Assembly: GCA_025642075.2 (NCBI GenBank) | Contig: JAODUO010000864.1 | Span: 1-64,000, forward strand | DNA: 64,000 bases | DNA from: Ridgeia piscesae | Taxonomy: Eukaryota > Annelida > Polychaeta > Sabellida > Siboglinidae | Reading direction: 5' to 3' | Shown: piece after piece, positions 11,201 through 23,600 of the stretch | Layout: the number at the start of each line of letters is the position of its first letter | Numbering within the stretch: the stretch's first letter is position 1 | Made by a program: the position numbers and the translations under genes | Notes under the pieces: model-generated | What the model was told of the DNA's origin: nothing | Seen by the model: the letters and a program-made list of their open reading frames with translations, nothing else | The model's database searches: none

Positions 11201-14200
11201 ACACACAGTTTGAGACGCAAATATTCCCACTACAAGATACAAGAAGCTTTATTTAACATTGGTTTACACATGAATTTGATAACATTAGCTCAACTGAGCT
11301 ATTTTTCGACAAACAAGTGTAAAGCAACGAGACATATAACATAAAAAGCATACAGAGTATTTAAAATGACAGCAATAAAACATATAAAATACGGGTAATG
11401 AATACAAAATAAATAAAATAATACATGCATGTATACAATGAAAGTTGGCTGTTTACCTACATATAGAGCAATTGAATGATGGGCCATGATCGCCATCCCA
11501 GTTCCGGATCAATCTGCGAAACTCGCCGGTTAGTTTTTCGTATTTCATTTGGCAGGCTGTTCCAGATCCGGGGCCCATCATGAATAAATGATTTAAGTCC
11601 ATATTTAGACGTGTTTGCCTTAGGGACAACTGCAGTGTTATCCTTTCACATGGAATACTGGGAACATTTTAGCATGATGACATTTTGAATAAAACTTGGA
11701 GCAATATTATTATATTCTTATTAACACTCTGATTTGTGGCAGCAGAAAATGCAGTGACCATGGCATGTATTATGCCTTTTACAGTCCCATGCACTTGAAA
11801 TGAGTAGTAAACAGAGTTTCTTTATTCGAGGAGGTGCAGGAAGTCCTGGACCCCAGTTCACAGAGAAAATAATAGCATTTTCAGATTTCACCAAAAAATA
11901 AAATTTCTTGTTTCATGGAAACAATGTTATGCCACAATCCACAAATTTCATGAAGTAAGCGATACAGCAATACATCACCTGGATTTCCATTCAGGGTTAA
12001 CACCCCTAGCCCTATGAACGAGTATGCCACAAGGCAGCAGAGGTTTGAAATAAGATTTTTCCTTCTCCTGCTTGACGAGCCCTATCTACCCGAAGCTTCT
12101 GGTTTTGAGGTGTTTCAGCCTATTCTTTCAATTTCTTTGGCATATATAAGGGAAACAAATGCATAATTATGCAGATATCAGCTAAGATATCAGCATGTAA
12201 ACATGTTTATAGCCAGAAGTAGCTACTAGGTGGCAATTTCGGCATATTTTGGGCGTGGTGGCTTAGAAAAAAAGTGAGGTGGCCCACCTCGCTTATCAAG
12301 TAACAGGGGAAACACAGGAGTTGTGTCTCGTGTGCAGATCTGATGTGAATTTTTTTTAATGAATGTTCTTATTATTGAAGTTGTAATAATAGTTTAACAA
12401 ACACAATGCAATAGGAAGCAATGTAATAGCTATGAATTTGAGATTATTGGTAGGCATTCTGAATTCAATTTGAATTGCGTTTATTGACCGTTTGGTTACT
12501 GTCTATTGTAGTTAAAATTATTATCTAAAAGTAAAACAAACTTGTTTCTCTGGTCTTACATTAGTCTCGCTTAAGCGACTGTCGGTCGGCTGCAGAACTA
12601 CGCCAAGAAGACAGTCTGTGGCTCTGTGATTCTCCCGCCTTTTGAATATTTATCCACGTGATCTATACAATGCTGCCACCTCAAGGATACTGGTTAATTC
12701 TGCCATAATTCTTATTTGATAAACAACTGTAAATTTGAATTTTTACTTATTTTGTGTTAATATAAGTTCAATGATGAATACTTGTCATAGGATATCATTA
12801 TCTTGTAAAAGTATATCGTTATTTAAATGTTTATTTTATAGTTGGCCTGAGATCCAATCAACGTCTCTACCCTAATCTGGGGTAAGGCCGCCCTAGCTGT
12901 TAACAAATGCAGAGCATTAGTTTCCCCAGGCAGAGTTGAGGGGCTTAAAAGTGCTGCCACCTCACGGAGCCTGGGTAACCGAGGCTACTCTTACATAGGC
13001 CTAGGAAGGTTATAAACTCATGTTGACGTAGTACATATTGAAACTGTGTGACAGCTGTATTACATTATAATGGGATTGAACAGTTGTTTTAATTAAGTTG
13101 GTTCTGCTACTAACTATCCATTCCATTTCACTCTGTAGACTTAGTGGCTGCATATAAAATACATTAAACAATAAAGGTGTGAACATCATCTTGATGTATT
13201 CTTGAAAATAACTAACTGTGCTCCAAGTAGCAGTAGGCTAGTATGGTTTAAATTGGAGTTGCTGTCCTTATATGTGGGGTGAGGCTGTATCAAAGACACA
13301 AAGTGCCCAACCATAATTATTGAAGTGTCATCATTCTTAAAAGGTGCAAAGAATTTTGATCATTGGAACAAAAACGCCTTTAGTCAGACTGCAAAACATG
13401 TCGATTGTCGATTTGGCTTATCGTTTTCAAACGTACATTTGTAGTGTACAGTATTAATTATCTGTTAGCAAAGGTTAATAATTATTTGATCGAACTGTCA
13501 TAACACGTGTTTAATAGCACATAGTTGTCACGGTTTGTCAATAGAGTAACAAGTTTATGTGAGTGTACTGATATTTGCTGCATTATGTTGCTCGCACACC
13601 TTTACTATACCAGCTACGTGCACTTCATTTAAACTTCAATAACAGTAGTGGGGTAAAATTCATATATCGAACTGCTGTGAAAATATTTATATTTTATGTT
13701 TAAAAATGCATCCAATTATGATTGGTTCAAATGTTAAAGGTTTCAACTTAGCAAAGAAGCAGGTCGATAGGACCAATGACAATTTAAGGAAACAATGTGC
13801 GTGCGTGCGTGCTTGCGTGCGTGCGTGCGTGTGGGCGTACACTTGCCCGTGTGTTATTATGCGATTAGCATTTATATCACCTAGTTGTAAAATATTCTTG
13901 CCCTGTTGTAGAGTCTGTCACGAATACATCCGAGACGTTTGTGGACACGACTTACCGGAATGATTTCATGAAGTGCATGGACAACCTGCGCCGCTTCGCT
14001 CAGTACACGGATGTGACGTTGTTGTCGGGTGACGTCAACATGCCATGTCACCGCGCCGTCCTGGCGGTGGCTAGCGAGTACTTCAACGCGATGTTCTCGT
14101 GTGGTCTCAATGAATGCACGTCCTCCGTCGTCGAGCTCCCCATGGAACCGGACACACTGTCCAGCATTGTTGAGTATGTGTACACAGGAGAGATTGAGCT

Positions 14201-15678
14201 GACTGCCGAGAACGTCGAGAGTCTGGTCAAGGCGACTGACCTCCTACATCTGGACACCCTCAAGGCGGCGTGCGACACGTTCATGTTGAGTCACGTCGAG
14301 CCGGCCAATTGCGTCGGATTCTACCAGTTTGCCAAGTTGTACAGGATCGACCAGCTCCAGCAGAAAGCCAGGCGCGTGATGTGCGCCGAGTTCAACAGTG
14401 TCGCACGTCATGCGGAGCTGAAACAGTTGACATGCGACGAACTGATCGACTGGATCAAAGACGACGATGTCGTCGTCGAAAACGAAGACATCGTCTGTGA
14501 GTCCGTGTTGGATTGGGTCCGGTACGACGTCGACAACAGGAGATCGTCCCTGGAGACGATCCTCCAGTACGTGCGCCTGCCGTATTGTACGACCAACTAC
14601 CTGTGGCACACGAAGGACACGTGCGACTTGCTGACACCCAAATGCCGGGAATACATCGACGAGGCTTTCAAGTTCCAAGCAGACACCACGCAGCAACAGC
14701 AAGTGCACAGTTGTCGCACGGTGCCGCGCGCCAACTGCCGAATGAAGTCATGCCTCGTGGTGTTTGGCACGCAGAACAGAAACCACAACGCAATGGGTGT
14801 AGTGTACTCTAACGTCGTGAAGAAGCACCTGACACACAAAGACCGCCAGCAACTGCGGTACAAACCACTCATCAGCTGCTGCTACAATGAAGACAGCAAG
14901 CGTTGGGAGAACCTGATGGTGGACTTTCGTCAAGCCCAAGAGGAAATGGGGTTCAGTCTGTGTTGTATGGACAAAGGCGTTTTGCAGACCGGCGGTGGCA
15001 ACAATTGCTGGCTCCTGAACTTTGCCACAAAGACGCAGGATGCGATGCCGCGACTTACCAGTGCACGGTATCACCACGGCAGTGTCTCGCTCGGCAACCG
15101 CGTCTACGTGGTGGGAGGAACGGGTCTTGAAGGCGACCCGCTTCCGTCTGTCGAGTGTCTCAGCCTTAGAGAGCGACGGTGGTTGCCCTGTGCCAGACCT
15201 GCCCGTGCCAGTGGTTTCCCCCATGGTGGTTGCATGCACAAACAAGGTGTATGTTGTTGGAGGCATGCAGCAGGGAGATCCCGTATGTTGCACACAGATC
15301 TTTGACACGACGTGGGGGCTGTGGCGTACCGGGTCAGATATGCCGGAACCGTGCACCGGGGGCGCTGCTGTCGTGTTGAACAGCGCCATCTATGTCGTGG
15401 GAGGCGACAACCGAACGTGTCTCAGATACAAACCGTCGTCGAACTCGTGGGAGAAGTTGAGTCCGCCACGCCGACCGCACAGCGAGATCATGGCGGTTGT
15501 GTGGCGCGGGTCTATTCTGGTGGCCACGCGAGGGACGATCTCATCGGCACTGCCCTGTGAACGATATAGTCCTAGCACAGACTCTTGGTCCGACTGGATT
15601 GCTCCGGGTGATCTAGAGATGCTCTGCCATAGCATGTTTAGTGTTGACTTATATGACATGACCTGGGTGTTTCATTGA
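8180..15678 (+). CDS. Kelch-like BTB-BACK-Kelch protein (CUL3 adaptor type), frameshifted
   Basis: The main exon is 13912-15678, after acceptor TTGTAG. It begins with two bases of a split codon, so a phase-1 donor is needed. ATGTCACCCG|GTAAGT at 8180-8189 fits, and ATGG|GTAAGT at 8268-8271 fits too. Counting from the first start: BTB about residues 25-135 (DVTLLSGDV, MPCHRAVLAVASEYFNAMF), BACK about 140-245 (NCVGFYQFAKLY), then Kelch blades (VYVVGG three times, with W and Y/F repeats). Family members present substrates to CUL3 ubiquitin ligases. An extra base in a CCC run at 15186-15188 shifts the frame between blades; uncorrected, the protein stops at 15305. Allowing for it, the product is 591 residues, normal for KLHL proteins. 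This could be an assembly error, an allele or a young pseudogene. Exact KLHL orthology cannot be told by eye. Confidence 0.85.
8281..9695. other. Intron 1 of the Kelch gene, first part; nothing recognised
   Basis: Non-coding by composition. Small palindromes occur near 8590-8660, but no element or exon is recognised. Confidence 0.5.
9701..10285. mobile_element. Non-autonomous DNA transposon (hAT-like ends), TGCAG duplication
   Basis: The left end CAGGGGTAGAACT at 9701 is mirrored by AGTTCTACCCCTG ending at 10285, giving a 13-bp terminal inverted repeat. TGCAG occurs immediately outside both ends (9696-9700 and 10286-10290) and looks like a target-site duplication. CTAGT/ACTAG and AGTAGTC motifs recur inside. 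CAGGG-type termini are typical of hAT elements, but a 5-bp duplication is not (8 bp is usual), so the superfamily is uncertain. No coding capacity. Confidence 0.65.
10291..11479. other. Kelch intron 1, middle part; nothing recognised
   Basis: No supported coding or repeat feature. Open frames near 10818-11344 have no domain features. Confidence 0.5.
11480..11665 (-). mobile_element. LINE (CR1/L2/jockey type) ORF2 C-terminal relic
   Basis: The minus strand reads VPKANTSKYGLKSFIHDG followed by PRIWNSLPNEIRKTNR. The pattern 'Y-G-x-x-S-F-x-x-x-G-P-R-I-W-N-S-L-P-x-x-I-R' is the conserved end of the protein after the reverse-transcriptase domain in many CR1/L2/jockey-like LINEs. Only about 45 codons remain. 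It sits in intron 1 of the Kelch gene, opposite to the gene's direction. Confidence 0.65.
11666..12635. other. Kelch intron 1, later part; nothing recognised
   Basis: AT-rich non-coding sequence without a supported feature. Confidence 0.45.
12636..12987 (-). mobile_element. Short interspersed element, copy 2 of 3
   Basis: Reverse complement of the element at 6505-6842, aligning from GCTGCCACCTCAAGGATACT near 12675 to CCTCACGGAGCCTGGGTAAC near 12960, with a TTACTTATTTTGTGTTAA core. The two copies lie in opposite orientations about 6 kb apart within and just before the Kelch gene. Confidence 0.75.
13797..13831. repeat. (GTGC)n short microsatellite
   Basis: About eight GTGC units ahead of the Kelch exon. 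It is the complement-class repeat of the ACGC run at 7167-7230. Confidence 0.85.
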
Positions 15679-16455
15679 AACAGTTGACAATATGACATGA
15701 CCTGGGTGTTTCAATAAAACAGTTGACAATATGAAATGACCTGAGGTGTTTCAATGAAACAGTGGACAATATGACATCACCTGGGTGTTTCAATGAAACA
15801 GTGGACAATGTGACGTGACCTGGGTGTTTCAATGGCAATGGACAATGTGACATGACCTGGGTGTTTCAATAAAACAGTGGACAATATGACATGACCTGGG
15901 TGTTTCAATAAAACAGTGGCCAATGTGAAATGACCTGGGTGTTTCACTGAAAGAGTGGACAATATGACATGACCTAGGTGTTTCATTGAAACAGTTGACA
16001 ATATGACATGACCTGGGTGTCTTAATGAAACAATGGACAATATGACATCACCTGGTGTTTCATTGAAGCAATGGACAATGTGAAATCACCTGGGTGTTTC
16101 AATGAAACAGTGGACAATATGACATGACCTGGGTGTTTCAATGAAACAATGGACAATGTGACATCACCTGGGTGTTTCAATGAAACAATGGACAATGTGA
16201 CGTGACCTGGGTGTTTCAATGAAGCAATGGACAATGTGACAAGACCTGGGTGTTTCAATGAAGCAATGGACAATGTGACATCACCTGTGTGATTCAATGA
16301 AACAATGGACAATGTGACAAGACCTGGGTGTTTTCAATGGACAATGTGACATCACCTGTGTGATTCAATGGGGACAATGTGACATGACCTGGGTGTTTCA
16401 ATGAAACAATGGACAATGTGACATGACCTGGGTGTTTCAATGAAACAATGGACAA
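15645..16455. repeat. About 39-bp minisatellite beginning inside the Kelch stop region
   Basis: About 20 imperfect units with the core ATGACCTGGGTGTTTCAATG and GACAATATGACAT/GACAATGTGACAT. The first unit overlaps the end of the Kelch frame: its last residues (DMTWVFH) and the TGA at 15676-15678 are array sequence. The second unit contains AATAAA at 15713-15718, and later units repeat it, so the array may supply both the stop codon and polyadenylation signals. Confidence 0.9.
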
Positions 16456-16805
16456 TGGATATTATTGCCAAAACTGTATTTTTCTTCACGTGATTCGTCA
16501 GTTAAAAGTGAAAAACCCAGAATCAACAAAGAAATACATTGCTAATATATATAATATGATCATACAAGATGTGATATTATGAAATTTTGCATGTACATTT
16601 TATAACTGAAATGTGATCCTATATTTTTCTACATATAATATTATTGTGACATATATGTGTGTGGTATTCAGTGAGATAAATAATGTAGTAACGTCAATCG
16701 TGACAACATAAAGGTGTAACGCCACTCATAAGGACTACTTTAAGTGTCTAGCAACTCAGCAGAGCTTCCTTTTAACGTTAGGTGTGTAGAGATTGTAAAT
16801 AGTTA
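16456..16805. other. Spacer after the Kelch gene; nothing recognised
   Basis: AT-rich sequence without a supported feature. Confidence 0.45.
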
Positions 16806-17025
16806 AAACAAATGGACAGTTGTGTGGATGGTATCAGATTGGCACAGTCATGAATAAAGTCTAGTACACTGTATGTAGTGTATGTAGCAAGTAAATAGCT
16901 GCAGCTGTCAATTGCTAGAGTCACCATGTCATAATGATGGTGAAACGACACGTATTGACAACTAGACTTTATTCACAATTGTACCTATCTGATATTGTCC
17001 ACACAACTGCTCATTTGCTTAGATT
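16806..17025. mobile_element. Small fold-back element, about 60-bp arms
   Basis: The left arm (about 16806-16866) contains GACAGTTGTGTGGA and GAATAAAGTCTAGT. The right arm (about 16957-17022) carries their reverse complements (ACTAGACTTTATTC and TCCACACAACTG). The loop is about 90 bp. This is a MITE-like or fold-back insertion between the Kelch and tetraspanin genes. Confidence 0.7.
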
Positions 17026-17680
17026 ATACTGATATTCTTTGCGACTAGTATTTTAATTTAATTTTTTATTTTAATTGTTATCGGACGTATGTTTGGTCAG
17101 ACTGGATCACATCACATTATGTAAAGGTGCTCTCCTATTGCGTTGGGAAAACATATACCAAACACCACAAATCGGTTCCAAATGCTTCCAGCCTACGTAT
17201 TATTAAATTATAACTGATCATTGGCCTAATAGTTACGCTGTTTGAAATTTCAGACTAATACATGCAAAACTGACGGAGATATGGGTGCTCAAATAAACAC
17301 GGAACGAACTGTCTCATAATATAGGTATATTGTATTCTTAGTTATGCAATATAATATCTGACGTGACGGACGAAATTGTTGAATCTAAATTAATTACACG
17401 TAGCGCCATTTTGTTGGAAATATTTGAAATATGAAAGAGGGCGGTACTTTTGTAAGCAATTGACAACGGTGTGTCTAATTCAAAATACATTCACTCCGCA
17501 GTCTGCCGATCAGGTAAAAATATCAAATAAAAAAATGCCTTTATTTATTTAGAATTAGACGCACTGTTACACCATTAAACGTACAAATTTCTCCCCAATA
17601 AGTGGCGCAAATAACCGTACATAAAACGCCCTCGAGAAGCCAAACGGAGAAACAATACGCATATCTATACGCCTTATTAG
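17026..17680. other. AT-rich upstream region of the tetraspanin gene
   Basis: No coding signal. The last 150 bp become CpG-richer as the tetraspanin start is approached. Confidence 0.4.
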
Positions 17681-17688
17681 TGACGTCA
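17681..17688 (+). promoter_or_regulatory. Full CRE palindrome upstream of tetraspanin gene 1
   Basis: TGACGTCA ends 92 bp before the start codon at 17780, in a CpG-rich stretch. The same octamer lies 85 bp before the start codon of the paralogous gene on the other strand. The octamer is the classical CREB/ATF site; function here is inferred. Confidence 0.5.
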
Positions 17689-17779
17689 CAATATCACAAC
17701 GCGTTTCGTTGATTCGTACGTCGAACGTCAGACGTGAGGATAAGTAACGTATATCGTGACTGCGACGCCGAGGGTCAAT

Positions 17780-20543
17780 ATGGGCGTGAACTCAACGAAG
17801 CATCGCTGTCTGACGCTCACTCTGGTAATTTTCAATGCCATTCTGTCGCTCTGCGCCATTCCTCTCATTGGCGTCGGCTTCTACCTGAAGGAAAACGTCG
17901 CTGTCTACACGTACTTCACGGATAGTCCGTACAACGTCACGTTCCGCAACATGCTGTTTGCCACGGGCATGTTGCTCATGTGCATTCACTCCCTCGGTGC
18001 CGCCCTGTTCTGGATCGCACGCACCGCCAAGTCTAGCTCCACGATCACGTGTCCCATCGGCGTCTATGTCATCATAGGTGGGTCAGTGTTGGCAACGCAT
18101 GAGATACACGGATGATGATCCTAATTAATAGCTAATTGTTTCCGTTATAGTGCAGACCACCATGTATGGATTTCACAGTCCCGTAGGAATCGGATGTCTA
18201 AAGTGAGATAGTGATTGATTTTATTTTATTTGGGTATGAAATAAACAAAAATCTTGGTTACAACTGTTTAGACACCTGTAAGGCCCACAGTCCAAGATGG
18301 CCGCCGTCATTCATGGAAAATACAGAAAATGGCATATCTCTGGAACTACTTGACCAACTTCAATGGTGTTAGACTCTATTTTATGGTTTTCAAACATGCG
18401 TGATAATCTGGAATGAGCAGTGACACTTGCAAGATGTCTTGCAACCACATTTGATCAGTTCCAAGACGGCAACTGGTGCTGGTGTGTACAGACAACGGAT
18501 TGGGACATACTCGTCTCCGGCAAGCATCCGTTCATTTCCTCTAGGGGCGGTAGACATGGGTGAAGTGTTGCATAGCTTTTGTCCGTCATAGCCACAAAGT
18601 TGGTGCGTAAGATATGGGGCATCAGTGTTGTTCTGGTCGAAGGAAACTTCTCGCCCTCCAGATTCCTGGACCTTAACAGTTCCCAACGCAAAGCTGGTGT
18701 GGTAGTTGCACCCCCCCCCGGAGCTGTATATTAATAAAACAAACTTCTCGATGGGCCGCACTTCTTCGGGCAGCTCACCGTCCACCACCTCGAGGTTTGT
18801 GGGCACCCCTTCGCCAAGGAGTTGGAAGGCAGAGATGATGGGTCATCATTGGGCAAGGATAGGTACGAGGTGATCCAACAAATTTCCCTCCCCAATCTGC
18901 GCCTGTGAAGTTATGAAAATCAATCAGATCTTGACACTTTTCTCGCCCAATGACACTCACACGCTCACAAATGTTGATCGATCGATACTTGTCGCCTTTT
19001 CCAGTGAAAAAATTAAGCTTCGTGAATGCACACAGTCTTCCATGAGCCACAAGGTCCACCGGCAAGATCAGTACGTCAGTATCAGGCGACCACACATCTA
19101 TGTCTCTCAGAGTGGAGTCACAGATGGCATCAATTACATGCAAAGGAATCATGGTGTCAGCCTCCTCATGATTGTGAGTGGAAATTGACTCAGCCAAGAA
19201 GTGGGGTTGATTGATCTGAACTGTGGTACCTTTCACGACCACCACCTTTTTCTTCGCTCCTTTGTATACCTCTAGTACGGCATTACCAACAATTTTGGAG
19301 AGGATCGCCTTTGTCTTTGAGGCAGAGAGCAGCTCTTTGCGGGTAATCTTACCAATGTATATATCGTCATGGATCGCAAACTTCATCTCCTTTCCCTGTT
19401 TCAGTGATTGAACGATGTCATAGCAGTCAAATATGATGCGCTCCTCATCGTACGGTTTCACCATCCTTGTGATTATCTTGACAAAGGCAACCTTGAAATT
19501 TATTATCTTCTTCATGCCTGGACTTTTTTCATACATCATTGGACTACAGCCTTACTGTCAATGATGATAACATGGTCATGAGGTTGAACTAAGTCATCCC
19601 TGAGAATGTTGAGGAGGCCATCGTGTGTATCGTATTGTGCTGGTGCCTGGACTGTTGTTTGTTTACGTGGTGCCTGGATGATTGCCTCGGTTGGGGTCTG
19701 TGTCTCTCAGTTCAAATGGGATGTGCCTCCTCAACAGCATGTATGGTGGATGCTTCGTCTGGAATGAGGAGTGATCCATCTGAGCTGCCCGAAGATGTGC
19801 AGCCAGTCGAGAAGTTTGTTTGATCAGTATATAGCTCCGGGGGTGCAACTACCATACCAGCTTTGCGTTGGGAACTATCCAGGTCCAGGAATCTGTAGGG
19901 CGAGAAGCTTCCTCTGACCAGAGCAACACTGATGCCCCATATCTTACACACCAACGTTGTGGCTGTGAGGGACAAAAGCTATACAACACCTCAGCCTCAT
20001 GCCTGCTGCACCTAGAGGAAAATGGATAGTTGCTTGCCGGGAACGAGTGTGTCCCAGTCTCTACAAACCAGCACCAGTTGCCGTCTTGGAACTGATCAAA
20101 TGTGGTTGCAAGGCATCTTGCAAGGGTCACTGCTCATGCAAGAAGAACAACCTCCCATGCACTGCTCTCTGCAAATGCCACACTTCGGATTGCAGCAACC
20201 TTCCTGACTACAGGATGATATCAGATGAAGATGAGATGATGTATGACTGTTGCAGGAGGTGAACAAGGATGACACTATCAGAAGAGATTGTATAACACTG
20301 ATTTAACTCACTAAGTGTTCAACATGGTATGGTAAATGTGTTGTGTATGCATGTTTAAAGAATCTAAACTTTACAGTTTTTATTTTCGCCCAAATTTAAT
20401 CTTATTCAACATGTTGTCTGTGTATCTCCCTGTAGGTGTTTCGGCACAAAAGTAAATAGGTTGCCTGACATGCAGTACAGTTCATTGTTGGTATAATTAC
20501 TTCTACTTGCTTATTGGTATTCATATTTTGACCTTGAACCTGA

Positions 20544-20617
<74 letters not shown>

Positions 20618-23600
20618 TGTGCCTCCTTGGTGTTTGTACTTTGTATTCTAGTATTATGCTGTAATTATTGATTTTATTGAATGTTCATCATATGTTGACC
20701 TTTGTTTTGACCTTACTGCATGACTTTCGATTTGAAACCAGTCAAAAATCACCTTTGCCTTGACCTTCTTGCATGGCCTTGGCTTACTATAGCCCTGAAA
20801 CATATTCCAGATAATCAGGCATATTTAAAACCCATAAAATAGAGTCTAACATCATTGAAATTGCAGATATATGCCATATTCTGAATTGTAAATGAGTGAC
20901 GGTGGCCATCTTGGTTTTAGGCCTTACAGGTGTCTAACAATTTGTAACCCAAAATTTGTGTTTATTTCATACCCAAATAAAGTCAAATCAATCACTATCT
21001 CACTCTGGGCATCCGATTATTCATACGGAACGTACATCCCAGTCTACACTATTACGGTTGTTTTACTTTATAATAATAAATGATAATTATAATTTTATTT
21101 TAAGCGCCGTATATCCGGAATAAACATCAGCTCTGAAGCACATAAAATACAACATTGATAAAACATAATATAAAATGTACTTAATAAATTAAAATACACT
21201 TACGGTAAAGACAGTAATATGTTAAATAGTCATAATAAATATATAAAACAAACTTCTAAAAATCATAGTGTGTAAAGTAAAAGTTTCACCAATAAATTAA
21301 TTAAGTTAGATAAAATAAAATAATATATGAATAATAAAATGGATTAATAAGTTAATGATTAATAATAATATAAGACACAAAAATAACTTTAAAAAGTATA
21401 ATTATGGTTAATATAAATAAATTGTATTATACACTACAAGTAATGTACACACATAAATTGTAACATTGTAATTAATATTTCACCTTAAATTTAGATAGAG
21501 GAATTATTTTACTGAATGACTTGTAATCGTGCACCGCCAGACACAAGATGTTTATGTATAAAAATATAATATTGGTTGTATGATTGCTGTTTATTAGCCG
21601 TCTAACACCAGTACAATTTCGCAAAATGTTATTATTTATTTATAATTGACGTCCACTACTGGTTTCACTTTCAAGGTAAGAAGTACTTACGTAAGCTTTC
21701 CGGAATGTCTTGTGGGTCAACTGAGTTAAAAGTAAATATAATTATTGGCATGAAAATTGTTATTTGTATGATTGCAAATGAATACACTTTCGTCCCTCAT
21801 AATCAATTGTTATTGTAAGTTAAATTACATAGCCGTAAACCCATTACGTAGATCGACGCTTTACAATTTTTATTGTGGCAATTACTTTAGTTTTTTGCAC
21901 TATGGTGATCTGACCACTTGAATGTTTGCTTGTTTCTGTGAATGGAAATGTTGGCGTGATCCTTCGCTTTGCTGTTGACCCCTGTTAACACCCAGTATTC
22001 GTGCTCATATAAATAACAATGGTGGTTTGAACCCTGTTAACATGCGTCACTCGTGCTCATATCAATCACAATGTTGGTCTGACCTCAGTTAACACGCAGT
22101 ACTCGTGCTCATATCAATCACAAAGGTGGTCTGACTTCAGTTAACACGCAGTATTCGTGCTCATATCAATAACAATGGTGGTTTGACCCCTGTTAACACG
22201 CAATACTCGTGCTCATATCAATCACAAGGGTGGTCTGACCCCCGTTAACACGATGTACTCGTGCTCATATCAATCACAAGATTGGTCTGACCTCAGTTAA
22301 CACGCAGTTTTCGTGCTCATATAAATAACAATGGTGGTTTGACCTCTGTTAACATGCGTCACTCGTGCTCATATCAATCACAATAGTGGTCTGACCCCTG
22401 GTAACACGCAGCACTCGTGCTCATATCAATTCCAATGTGGTCTGACCACTGTTAACACGCAGTACTCGTGCTCATATCAATCACAATGGTGGTCTGATCC
22501 CTGTGGCTGTGGAATAAAAAACATCCCAACTCCACTAGCTTCGTAATTTTTATGAATCAAAATTCCGGAATTGACGTCGAAATCGGCCTTTGATTCGATT
22601 CTGTAATCAGAATCACCTCTGGCTGTTCTGCAGTTTTCGTGTTCGTGTGGGTGATGCTGGCGACGGCCATCATCGGCTTCAAGCAGACGGCGAGCATGCG
22701 CACGAACTTCGCATCGGGCTTCCGGCTGGCGATGGCCGCCTACAACTCGACGGAGAAGGCGAAGGAACGCGTAGACGTGCTGCAGGCCGCCCACCAGTGC
22801 TGCGGTCTCGCCAACTACACCGACTGGTTCGAAGTGGCGTGGCACAACTCCAAGTATCTCGACGTCTTCGAGGTCGGCAAGATCTAGTGAGTGTCTCATT
22901 GTTGGACCGATGATCTTCATCGCAGATGACAAAAGCTGATTATCCCACTGAAGTATCGGGTGGATTTATCATCCGCAGTCCCTTCCCCCGGCTCCGGTGA
23001 CTTAGCTGTACGTGACTGCTGCTGGCGTTGTCCTCTACGCGTGCTGGTGTTGTCCAATACGTGACTACTACTGGTGGTTTTCTGTACGTGACCAATACAG
23101 GTGTCGTTCAATATGTGAACGATACAGGTGTTGTCTTGTACGTGACTGCTGCTGGTGTTGTCTTGTACGTGACTGATGCTCGTGTTGTCCTGTACGTGAC
23201 TGGTGCTGGTGTTGTCTTGTACGTGACTGCTGCTGGTGTTGTCTTGTACGTGACTGCTGCTGGTGTTGTCTTGTACGTGACTGCTGCTGGTGTTGTCCAA
23301 TACGTGACTGATGCTCGTGTTGTCCTGTACCTGACTGGTGCTGGTGTTGTCTTGTACGTGACTGCTGCTGGTGTTGCCCAAATACGTGACTGCTGCTGGC
23401 GTTGTCTTGTACGTGACTGCTGCTGGTGTTGTCTTGTACGTGACTGCTGCTGGTGTTGTCCAATACGTGACTGATGCTCGTGTTGTCCTGTACCTGACTG
23501 GTGCTGGTGTTGTCATGTACGTGACTGTTGGTGTTGTCCGTGCAGTCAGGTGCGTTCGTACGGCCAGCAGCTGCTCGTCCTCCTGGACTCGGTGCCGTTC

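Larger units (their letters stand above)
18180..21030. mobile_element. Inverted double copy of a PIN-like/CXC gene relic in tetraspanin intron 1
   Basis: The outer parts, 18180-18830 (minus) and about 19780-21030 (plus), are inverted copies sharing the C-terminal coding part and an identical-type 3' end (AATCACTATCTCACT next to CATCCGATT at both outer edges). The centre, 18830-19640, holds unique minus-strand coding sequence. The left arm lacks a piece between the CXC domain and the 3' tail, and the right arm has a TA microsatellite insertion. This arrangement suggests transposition or inverted duplication of a retrocopy-like gene; I see no transposase. Confidence 0.7.

Noticed and set aside
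14244..14872. Minus-strand open frames over the Kelch exon
   Set aside because: Shadows of the GC-rich Kelch coding sequence; no domain features.
15186..15188. Programmed ribosomal frameshift in the Kelch gene
   Set aside because: No slippery heptamer or downstream structure is evident; a one-base indel or assembly error is simpler.
22477..22932. Minus-strand 151-codon frame
   Set aside because: Antisense shadow of tetraspanin 1 exon 2 and flanking repeat.
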